Source of the DNA: Candidatus Babelota bacterium
Lineage (GTDB): Bacteria; JAGOBX01
Direction of reading: 5' to 3'
Length of the DNA stretch: 6,007 nt
NCBI GenBank assembly: GCA_017999075.1
Contig: JAGOBX010000239.1
Span: 1 to 6,007 of the forward strand
The notes below the pieces were generated by a model. It saw only the letters and a program-made list of their open reading frames with translations, searched no databases and was not told the DNA's origin. Numbering within the stretch: the stretch's first letter is position 1; the number at the start of each line of letters is the position of its first letter. Shown here in pieces: positions 1-5,988 of the stretch. A program made the position numbers and the translations under genes.

Positions 1-121
1 ATGCGCCGACGTCAGTAGAATAAATATTAAAATAATAATAATTAATACAAAATAAAAAAAGTTTTAATGTTATTATTACAGAAATCAGGAAAAATAATAT
101 TATTTTACTTATTTTATTCAT
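1..121 (-). CDS. N-terminal fragment of a membrane protein (runs off left edge)
   Basis: An open frame starts at the ATG at 121-119 and continues without a stop for 40 codons to the window edge, so only the N-terminus is visible. It reads MNKISKIILFFLISVIITLK, then a Phe/Leu/Tyr-rich stretch, and ends STDVGA. Two lysines followed by about 18 mostly hydrophobic residues (roughly 7-26) look like a positively charged N-terminus and a first membrane-spanning segment or signal anchor. The start lies 23 bp after the stop of the GT2 gene, in the same direction, which suggests the same operon. No strong SD is seen; the region before the ATG reads AATTAGTAGA. The G+C-rich first bases of the window are explained as codons for Thr-Asp-Val-Gly-Ala. 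Family cannot be assigned. An integral-membrane GT-C glycosyltransferase that uses the lipid-linked sugar made by the GT2 enzyme would fit the context, but that is inference. Confidence 0.68.
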   Translation of the reverse strand, partial: MNKISKIILFFLISVIITLKLFLFCINYYYFNIYSTDVGA

Positions 122-144
122 TCTACTAATTAAAAAAATATAAT

Positions 145-1104
145 TTATTTTTGAAAAATATTTTTAATATTTCTTTTCCTTTTAGTCAAATCTTTTCGAT
201 GGCGATAAAAAAAATCAAAACTGATTTTTTTTAATAATAATAATTGAATACTGATAAAAATTGTTATTATTCCTAAATAAAATAATATCGAATCAAAATT
301 AATTATTCGGGCATTCAATATAAAAGCAGCAAAAATAAAAAAAGAACCGCAACTGAACAATAGAGAACCTGCAAGACCGGCATAATATGCTAAATTTTCA
401 TTAAAAGTTATTGTCAAAAGAATAGTCATTATATCCAGTATGGCCATTCCTGAACGTTTAAAAAAAGAATATTTAGATTCACCCAAATTTCTACGGTAAT
501 GTTTTACAGGCATTTCTTTAACTGAAAAATTTTGTTTATGAGCAAATACAACAGCAAACCTGTACAAATCTCCGTATAAAGATAAATAATCAATAACTTC
601 TTTTTTAAAACATTTCAATCCGGAAAAAAAATCTCTAAAATTAAGACCTGAAAGTTTTCTTATAATTGAATTGAAAATCAATGAAGTTACAATGACAGAC
701 TTATTATCCTCTCTGGAAATTCTTTTACCGGATATAACATCAAATCCATTTTCCAATTCAAGTATCATCGAAGGAATATCTGATGGATCGTATTGAAGAT
801 CGCTGTCAATAATAACAATATATTTTCCTTTAGCATATTCAAATCCTGTTTCGAGAGCAGCAGCTTTACCATTTTTTTTATATAAATTAATTGCCGTAAC
901 ATTAGAATTTTCATTATATAACTCAAAAATTTCTTTTTCTGAGCTGTCAGTAGAGCCATCATTAATAAAAATGATTTCAAAACTTCGGCCGAATTCTGAT
1001 AATGATTTTTCTATACTCTTAAAATGTTCTTTTAAATTTAAAGATTCATTATGAAGTGGAGATACTACGCTGATTTCAATTTCAAAATTATTTTTATTTA
1101 ACAT
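145..1104 (-). CDS. GT2 glycosyltransferase, polyprenyl-phosphate sugar synthase-like (DPM/GtrB/ArnC type)
   Basis: Probably transfers a sugar from a nucleotide sugar to a polyprenyl (undecaprenyl) phosphate at the cytoplasmic face of the inner membrane. The 319-residue product opens with a GT-A fold: ISVVSPLHNE near residue 11, NDGSTD at 48-53, and the metal/nucleotide DxD motif as DSDLQ at 100-104. Further on are DFFSGLKCF (158-166) and KHYRRNLGESKYS (201-213), which resemble the His/Arg-Gly-Ser-Lys-Tyr region of DPM-like GT2 enzymes. Two hydrophobic C-terminal segments (about 238-263 and 270-292) are probable membrane helices, preceded by an amphipathic or membrane-associated stretch (219-235), and the tail is basic. 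I chose the ATG at 1104 because TAAGGAAGG lies just before it. An in-frame ATG at 1122 would add six residues but has no SD and overlaps the upstream gene by 8 bp. The gap to the oxidoreductase stop is then 10 bp. Donor sugar is unknown; family call is firm. Confidence 0.93.
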   Translation of the reverse strand: MLNKNNFEIEISVVSPLHNESLNLKEHFKSIEKSLSEFGRSFEIIFINDGSTDSSEKEIFELYNENSNVTAINLYKKNGKAAALETGFEYAKGKYIVIIDSDLQYDPSDIPSMILELENGFDVISGKRISREDNKSVIVTSLIFNSIIRKLSGLNFRDFFSGLKCFKKEVIDYLSLYGDLYRFAVVFAHKQNFSVKEMPVKHYRRNLGESKYSFFKRSGMAILDIMTILLTITFNENLAYYAGLAGSLLFSCGSFFIFAAFILNARIINFDSILFYLGIITIFISIQLLLLKKISFDFFYRHRKDLTKRKRNIKNIFQK

Positions 1105-1108
1105 GAAA

Positions 1109-1116
1109 CCTTCCTT
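1109..1116 (-). promoter_or_regulatory. Shine-Dalgarno site of the GT2 gene, overlapping the upstream stop
   Basis: Read on the minus strand the sequence is TAAGGAAGGTTTCATG. The TAA is the stop codon of the oxidoreductase gene and AAGGAAGG is a strong SD, with AAGGA 7 nt from the ATG at 1104. This supports translational coupling and decides the start of the GT2 gene in favour of 1104 over 1122. Confidence 0.75.
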
Positions 1117-2053
1117 ATTCATAACATAATTTTTCTAAAACTCCGGTTATTGATAAAGACCTTTTGATATTCGAACTATTTTTACCGTGTAAAACCGAAT
1201 GAAAATTTTTCAAAGCAAGGTTTAAATTATTATTTTCGTCAAATTCATAAAATTTAGTTGCTTTTATAAGTTCGGTTTCAGTTAAGGCTTCAGTTCTGTA
1301 ATATTCAGTAATGGTTATAACTTTTTTTTCCAGAGGAGTATAGTATATAGTTCCTTTTTCTCCGTAAATAATAATTTTTTTTTCTCGTATTGGAGAATGC
1401 AGATTCAAATTCATAACACCCGAACAGTTGTGTTTCGAAGAATAGAATGTAACGACAGAACTGGTAACAATGTCATTATTTTTCATTAGAGGAATTGGTG
1501 AAAAAACACATTCGTCTATAGGTAAAAATAAATCAAGTATCGAAAGAGCATGCGATCCAAGCAGATAATAAATATTATACGGTAAAAATCTGCCGAGCTG
1601 ATTTAATGAAATTTCAATACTTTGAATATTCCCTATATGTTTTTTTTCAATAAGTTTTTTGACATAATCTAAAGCAGCAGAATAAGTATATGTATAATCC
1701 GTTTCAATTATTTTATTTTTTTCAGAAGAAATCCGGTTTAACTCCAAAGCTTCTTTTAACCGCATTGTAATAGGTTTTTCAATTAAAATATTTTTTGAAT
1801 GCTCAAGCATTTTCAATGCTATTTCATAATGAGTATTTATCGGAGTGGCGATTATCACATTGGGAATATCTTCATTATTCAATATTGTTTCAATATCTGA
1901 AATAAATTTTTTTTCGGGATTTTCCAAACTTCTAATTTTTTCAAACGAAGGCGCAAAAACAAAGCAAAGATTGAAATATTCGCTTTTTTTAAGATAATTA
2001 TAATACTTTTTTCCCCAATACCCGTATCCTATCAATGCAACATTATCTTTCAT
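1115..2053 (-). CDS. Gfo/Idh/MocA-family NAD(P)-dependent oxidoreductase
   Basis: A cytoplasmic dehydrogenase/reductase, probably acting on a sugar, nucleotide sugar or cyclitol. The 312-residue protein starts with a Rossmann fold: the dinucleotide-binding loop GYGYWGKK at 9-16 (GxGxxG), then ATPINTHYEIA (69-79) and EKPIT (92-96), where Lys93 matches the conserved catalytic lysine of the family. The C-terminal alpha/beta domain has GSHALSILDL (166-175), with His168 in the place of the family's active-site histidine, and YGEKGTIYY (230-238), typical of the substrate-domain sheet. It is slightly shorter than the usual 330-380 residues but looks complete. The start is 3 bp after the radical SAM stop; the AAAGGG about 12 nt upstream of the ATG lies inside the end of that gene, so coupled translation is likely. 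Its position among glycan genes points to a sugar substrate, as in WbpB- or inositol-dehydrogenase-like enzymes, but the substrate cannot be read from sequence. Confidence 0.92.
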   Translation of the reverse strand: MKDNVALIGYGYWGKKYYNYLKKSEYFNLCFVFAPSFEKIRSLENPEKKFISDIETILNNEDIPNVIIATPINTHYEIALKMLEHSKNILIEKPITMRLKEALELNRISSEKNKIIETDYTYTYSAALDYVKKLIEKKHIGNIQSIEISLNQLGRFLPYNIYYLLGSHALSILDLFLPIDECVFSPIPLMKNNDIVTSSVVTFYSSKHNCSGVMNLNLHSPIREKKIIIYGEKGTIYYTPLEKKVITITEYYRTEALTETELIKATKFYEFDENNNLNLALKNFHSVLHGKNSSNIKRSLSITGVLEKLCYE

Positions 2054-2056
2054 ATT

Positions 2057-3166
2057 TTACAATTTCCCTTTATTCCATGCATCATTAATTTCAAGAGCAA
2101 TTCTGTTACATCTTGCTCCAGAAGAAAAACAAATGCCGGCATCCCATTCAGAATTATTATTAGCTGCCACCATTTTGTTAAATTCAATCAAATTATCGGG
2201 AATTTTTCCTAATATTGAATGAATAAAAGTAGGGCTTGCAGAACTTGAACATTTGTATACATTTCCGTCTGCGCCGAGAGTTATTTGATAATAACTGTAA
2301 ATACATTTTGAATAATTCATTTTTTCAACATCCTGATATTCCGGAGAATGCCAGAAAATATACGGTTTTTCATTATGCGAATCAGATAAAAACGGCAATA
2401 TTGTATTTCGACAAATATTTCCGAATTTATTTTCGAATTTTTTTTTATATTTTTTCACCTCATCAAATTTTTTTCCGTACAAATCATATGGAATAGAAAA
2501 TCTTAATGTGTCAACTCCAATTTTTTTCATTATCTCAACAATCTCTGAAATTTCTTCAGGAGAAGAATTAAATTCATTCAGAAGGTAACAGATTCTAATT
2601 GCAGGTTCGCGTTTTGAATTTCTAAGTTCAGTTAAAATTTTTATGCCTTTTAATATTTCAGTGAACCAATCTTTTTTTATATTTTTAGTTCTGCAATGAC
2701 TTTCTTTTCTGCCCGCATCTAAGCTTATTGAAATATAATCGCCTACAGAATCACCGTTTTTTATAATCCATGAACATAACCCATTTTTTTTTTCACAGTC
2801 CGACAATAATGAACCGTTTGTATATATTCCGAAACTATTTTTATATTTCTTAGTTAGTTTTAAATAATCAAGCAAATATTTATTCATTAAAGGTTCTGTA
2901 TAAGCTCCGCCGTAAATATAAAATGGTATAGCGCCTTTCAATTGTTCTATTATCTTTAATCCATCTTTTTCCCAATTTCCTAATGGCCGTTTTAATATTC
3001 TGCCCTGACAATAATAACAATCGAAATTACATGTTTTTATTCCATCCCCAGGCAAATGAACTTCCATTTGTCTTGGATAAATTAATTTTCCATTAAATAT
3101 TTTATTTAAATCATTATTCAAATGATTCCTTATTATTCCAAGATAATCATAAGATTCAGGACGCAT
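2057..3166 (-). CDS. Radical SAM protein with SPASM/twitch-like cysteine-rich C-terminus
   Basis: A radical S-adenosylmethionine enzyme of 369 residues, function not recognised. The cluster-binding motif CNFDCYYC (Cys46, Cys50, Cys53; CX3CX2C) follows EVHLPGDGIKT. The SAM-contacting glycine-rich strand is probably YIYGGAYTEPL (83-93), where the usual GGE is GGA. Strands YTNGSLL (115-121) and ISISLDAG (145-152) fit the partial TIM barrel. The C-terminus has Cys288, then GADGNVYKC with Cys306, then Cys346 and Cys353, a spacing that suggests a SPASM or twitch domain with one auxiliary iron-sulfur cluster. The start at 3166 has AGGA 8 nt upstream. The gene is first in a tight run with an oxidoreductase 3 bp downstream and a glycosyltransferase beyond. 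Radical SAM enzymes of this kind can be peptide-modifying, but no precursor-peptide gene is seen here, and a sugar- or lipid-modifying role is equally possible. Family certain, reaction unknown. Confidence 0.9.
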   Translation of the reverse strand: MRPESYDYLGIIRNHLNNDLNKIFNGKLIYPRQMEVHLPGDGIKTCNFDCYYCQGRILKRPLGNWEKDGLKIIEQLKGAIPFYIYGGAYTEPLMNKYLLDYLKLTKKYKNSFGIYTNGSLLSDCEKKNGLCSWIIKNGDSVGDYISISLDAGRKESHCRTKNIKKDWFTEILKGIKILTELRNSKREPAIRICYLLNEFNSSPEEISEIVEIMKKIGVDTLRFSIPYDLYGKKFDEVKKYKKKFENKFGNICRNTILPFLSDSHNEKPYIFWHSPEYQDVEKMNYSKCIYSYYQITLGADGNVYKCSSSASPTFIHSILGKIPDNLIEFNKMVAANNNSEWDAGICFSSGARCNRIALEINDAWNKGKL

Positions 3167-3194
3167 TTAATTATTCCTGTTTAATTAGTAATAT

Positions 3195-3222
3195 ATTATG
3201 CTTTGAAATAATTAGTTTACAA
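3195..3222 (-). promoter_or_regulatory. Possible sigma70-type promoter for the radical SAM-led run
   Basis: On the minus strand TTGTAA (plus 3217-3222) is followed after 16 bp by CATAAT (plus 3195-3200), matching TTGACA at 4 of 6 and TATAAT at 5 of 6 positions. Transcription from here would start near 3188, leaving about 20 nt before the ATG at 3166 and containing its AGGA. The -35 lies inside the left arm of the inverted repeat. A perfect TATAAT also lies in the spacer (3251-3256, minus strand) without a good -35. The region is so AT-rich that chance matches are likely. Confidence 0.3.
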
Positions 3223-3287
3223 AATAAAATTATTAACACTGTTTTTATTGATTATACGTTAAACTTTTGTAAACTAATTATTTCAAA
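3202..3287. repeat. Perfect 23-bp inverted repeat with 40-bp spacer
   Basis: The left arm at 3202-3224 begins TTTGAAATAATTAG and its exact reverse complement occupies 3265-3287, ending TAATTATTTCAAA. All 23 positions pair; the match fails at both outer (3201/3288) and inner (3225/3264) flanks. The right arm covers the last codons and the TAA of asnB, and the left arm lies about 35 bp before the radical SAM start. Only three of the 23 pairs are G-C and no T-run follows on the minus strand, so it is not a classical intrinsic terminator. Inside the spacer TTAAC (3233-3237) and GTTAA (3258-3262) can pair too. No flanking direct duplication is evident. Role unknown: mRNA 3'-end structure, miniature mobile element or protein-binding site. 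Confidence 0.9.
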
Positions 3288-5137
3288 ACAGCGTATTTTG
3301 TGAATTCATCCAAAACAAATGAATTCCATAGAAACAATCTGTTATCATTTTTTAAACTTTTATGTTCATCATTTTTTTTTATAATAATTTTTCTGGAGTT
3401 TCGATTCCAAAAATCAGACGGTTCAAATTTTATTGTTTTATCATAAAACCACCTGGATAGCGGCGAACTAAGTCCGATTTTTTTTTTCCATACAATTTTT
3501 TCAGGTAAAAATGCATCAAAGGATTTTTTCAAAATATATTTCGGCTCTCCGTTTTTAAGTTTCAAATTTGACGGTATTTTCCTGACGCAATTAATTACAT
3601 CTATGTCCAAAAAAGGAACTCTGACTTCCAAACCATTCATCATACTCAACCTATCGACTTTTGTCAATATCTGTTCCTGCAGAAAAATTTTTCCATAAAA
3701 CTCAAGAGTTTTATCTGTATAATTTTCCGATTTGCATTCTTCCCATGCTTCTATAGCTTCTGAATATAATTCTTCAAGAACAACAGGTTCTCCGGCAATT
3801 TCGTTTAACTCTTCAAATGAAACCGGACTTAACCACATCGGATTCCACAAAGACGATTTTTTATTATATCCTTTCAGCAATCTTTCTAATTTAAATCTAA
3901 AAGTCATATATGAATGATTTACAGGAATCTTTGATAAAATCGAAATCAATCCCCGATAACATTTTTGAGGAAGAAACGTTTCCATCATTTTCATTATTTT
4001 TAAGGCTTTAAAGGTATCATATCCTGCAAACAACTCATCTCCGGCATCGCCGCCCAATATAACTGTAACTTTTTTTTTGGCATTTCTACACAGCAGATAA
4101 TACGAATACATTGAACTGTCGCTAAAAGGTTCGTCAAGTAACGAAAACATTTCTTTATGAATTTCCGGATGTATTTCAGAAGAAATAGTTGATACTGAAT
4201 GTTCAGTTTTAATTAAATCAGAAACAAATAATGCATCTTGTGTTTCATCAAATCCAGGCTCAAGAAAACGAATTGAAAAAGAATTTATGGTTGATTTATC
4301 CATTTTTTTTTTAGCTAAATACGAAACAATCGAAGAGTCAAGTCCACCGCTTAAAAATAATCCTAAAGGAACATCTGAAACAAGTCTGCGCTCTACTGCC
4401 TGAGACAAACAACCTATAATTTCATCTGTCCAATACTTTTCATTTTTTGAATAGTCCGGTTCAATTGAATATGTCCAATATCTTTGTATATCATATTTAA
4501 AAGTTTCAATATCAAAAACAAGATTATGCCCGCCTTTTAATTTATATATATCTTTATAAATTGTTTTATCTCCGGGGAAATATCCGTATCCATGATATTT
4601 CTGAATATTTTTCTTTGAAATATGTAATTCTAAAAAATTATGTTTTTTAAAAGCTTTCAGTTCTGAAGCGAATGCAAATACCCCGTTTTGCAAAGTGTAA
4701 TATAGCGGTTTTTTACCAAAACGGTCGCGGCTTATAAAAAATTTTTTATTTTTTTTGTCGAATATAACAAACGCCCACATTCCGTTTAACATACCGGCAA
4801 TGTCGTATTTCCATTCTTTATATCCATGCAGCAGTATTTCAGTGTCAGAATGCGATGATTTAAATTTATATCCTGATAATTCTAATTTTTTACGTAATTC
4901 TCTATCATTATATATTTGACCATTATATATAATTACAAGATCGTTATCTTCGGTTTTCATAGGCTGGCATCCGCCAATTCTATCTCTGATTATCAAACGT
5001 CTGTGTCCCAAAAAAACCGGATAACGATCATCCTGATAAATACCAAATTCGTCCGGGCCTCTGTGAAATAGAGTATGTGTCATTGATTCAAGAACGGATT
5101 TGTCTCCATTTCCATAAAATCCTGTTATTCCGCACAT
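3278..5137 (-). CDS. asnB: Glutamine-hydrolysing asparagine synthase / AsnB-like amidotransferase
   Basis: Cytoplasmic two-domain enzyme that releases ammonia from glutamine and uses ATP to amidate a carboxylate: aspartate in true asparagine synthetases, uronic-acid sugars in some glycan-locus homologues such as WbpS. The 619 residues match the family's length. N-terminal class II glutaminase: MCGITGF gives the nucleophile Cys2, fixing the start; then HRGPDE (25-30), LGHRRL (43-48), YNGQIYN (71-77), SDTE (97-100) and SRDRFGKKPLYY (136-147). C-terminal ATP-pyrophosphatase domain: the PP-loop SGGLDSS (263-269), FDETQDA (296-302), LDEPFSDSS (334-342), GGDAGDELFAGY (362-373), TKVDRLSMMNGLEVRVPFLD (492-511). 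The usual NGEIYN is NGQIYN here. The SD is weak (AAGG, 13 nt from ATG). It follows the MalY-like gene by 42 bp, and its end lies inside the inverted repeat. The symbol denotes the family; a glycan-amidating role is inferred from neighbours. Confidence 0.94.
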   Translation of the reverse strand: MCGITGFYGNGDKSVLESMTHTLFHRGPDEFGIYQDDRYPVFLGHRRLIIRDRIGGCQPMKTEDNDLVIIYNGQIYNDRELRKKLELSGYKFKSSHSDTEILLHGYKEWKYDIAGMLNGMWAFVIFDKKNKKFFISRDRFGKKPLYYTLQNGVFAFASELKAFKKHNFLELHISKKNIQKYHGYGYFPGDKTIYKDIYKLKGGHNLVFDIETFKYDIQRYWTYSIEPDYSKNEKYWTDEIIGCLSQAVERRLVSDVPLGLFLSGGLDSSIVSYLAKKKMDKSTINSFSIRFLEPGFDETQDALFVSDLIKTEHSVSTISSEIHPEIHKEMFSLLDEPFSDSSMYSYYLLCRNAKKKVTVILGGDAGDELFAGYDTFKALKIMKMMETFLPQKCYRGLISILSKIPVNHSYMTFRFKLERLLKGYNKKSSLWNPMWLSPVSFEELNEIAGEPVVLEELYSEAIEAWEECKSENYTDKTLEFYGKIFLQEQILTKVDRLSMMNGLEVRVPFLDIDVINCVRKIPSNLKLKNGEPKYILKKSFDAFLPEKIVWKKKIGLSSPLSRWFYDKTIKFEPSDFWNRNSRKIIIKKNDEHKSLKNDNRLFLWNSFVLDEFTKYAVLK

Positions 5138-5179
5138 TTTTTTCTATAAACCTTAAAAATAAAAAAATATATAAACAAA

Positions 5180-5988
5180 TTATTTTTTTTCTGATTGTAC
5201 CGCAGCAGCAATCCTGATTAACGCTTTTTTTAAAATTGAACGGGGACAAGCTATATTTATGCGGTAAAAACCGCTGCCTTCTTTTTCTCCAAAAGTTCTT
5301 CCATCGTTCAATCCGACCTTTGCTTTTTGAAAAATAACTTTTCTTAGAGTTTCCAAAGAGAAATTTAAAGCATTAAAATCAAGCCATACCAGATATGTCG
5401 CTTCAAGGTCAAATATTCTTATTTCAGGCAATTTTTTTTGAAAAAAACTTTTTAAAAAAAGATAATTTTCATAAATATAGTTCAATGCTTGTTCGAGCCA
5501 TGGTTCTCCATATTTATAAGCCGCTATTGAAGCTGCCATTCCAAACTGGTTTGGTTCTACCAGTCCATTCCGTTTATAAAGAAAAAGTTTAAGTCTTTTT
5601 CTTAATACACTGTTCGCTATAATTATATTTGACGTCTGCAGTCCTGCCAGATTAAATGTTTTGCCTGGAGCAGAACATACAGCCGATATCATTGAATTTT
5701 TTTTTGAAATTGTCGGAAACGGGATATGTTTGAAAGGTTTATAAACCAAATCTGAATGCATCTCATCTGAAACCACAAAAACATTATGTTTAACGCAAAG
5801 TTTTCCCATTCGTGTTAGCTCTTCTTTATTCCAAACTCGGCCTACCGGATTATGCGGGCTGCATAATAAAAACATTGTTGTTTTCTTATCTTTTATTTTT
5901 TTTTCAAAATCATTAAAATCTATATGATATCTGCCGTCTCTGATAATCAGAGGATTGACAAGAATCCGCCTTTCATTACTGCTAATAG
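5180..5988 (-). CDS. MalY/PatB-type PLP-dependent C-S lyase (aminotransferase class I/II), 5' end missing
   Basis: A fold-type I PLP enzyme of the MalY/PatB cystathionine beta-lyase group, which cleaves cystathionine or other cysteine conjugates to pyruvate, ammonia and a thiol. The 268 visible residues start ISSNERRILVNPL near the right edge and run to a TAA. Family landmarks are LLCSPHNPVGRVW with the PLP-contacting Asn, SDEMHSDLVY with the Asp that binds the pyridine nitrogen (codon 5765-5767), APGKTFNLAGLQ with the Schiff-base Lys (codon 5660-5662), and FYRINIACPRS with the carboxylate-binding Arg (about 5261-5263). Against the usual 385-400 residues about 120 N-terminal residues are missing. 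The ATG at 5875 is an internal methionine, not the start, because the frame and family similarity continue upstream. The in-frame TAA at 5996-5998 lies within adapter-like sequence and is an artefact. The gene ends 42 bp before asnB with no terminator between them. Confidence 0.92.

Noticed and set aside
1-18. G+C-rich first bases looked like adapter or chimeric sequence at the left edge.
   Set aside because: They translate in frame as Ser-Thr-Asp-Val-Gly-Ala in the partial membrane-protein gene and do not match the mosaic end, so coding explains them.
31-78. Possible hairpin between the AATAATAATAATTAA and TTAATGTTATTATT stretches, as a terminator after the GT2 gene.
   Set aside because: It is imperfect, almost pure A/T and low-complexity, has no following T-run on the minus strand, and lies inside the partial membrane-protein frame.
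765-980. Minus-strand open frame of 71 codons inside the GT2 gene.
   Set aside because: It is an alternative frame across the conserved NDGSTD and DSD region of the glycosyltransferase; its Lys/Leu-rich product is a shadow.
2236-2496. Open frame of 86 codons on the plus strand.
   Set aside because: It lies wholly antisense to the well-supported radical SAM gene, shows no recognisable motif and has no independent context.
3732-3917. Plus-strand open frame of 61 codons.
   Set aside because: It is antisense to the synthetase domain of the asnB-type gene, with no motif or supported start.
5138-5179. Searched for a terminator or promoter between the MalY-like gene and asnB.
   Set aside because: The 42 bp are A/T runs with no stem and no paired -35/-10 elements that I can defend, so read-through is the simpler reading.
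5395-5592. Plus-strand open frame of 65 codons.
   Set aside because: It is antisense to the conserved MalY-like coding sequence and reflects its composition.
5873-5875. ATG at 5875 as the start of the C-S lyase gene.
   Set aside because: The frame stays open upstream with family-like sequence (NERRILVNPL, DGRYHIDFNDFEKK), and starting here would remove conserved parts of the fold.
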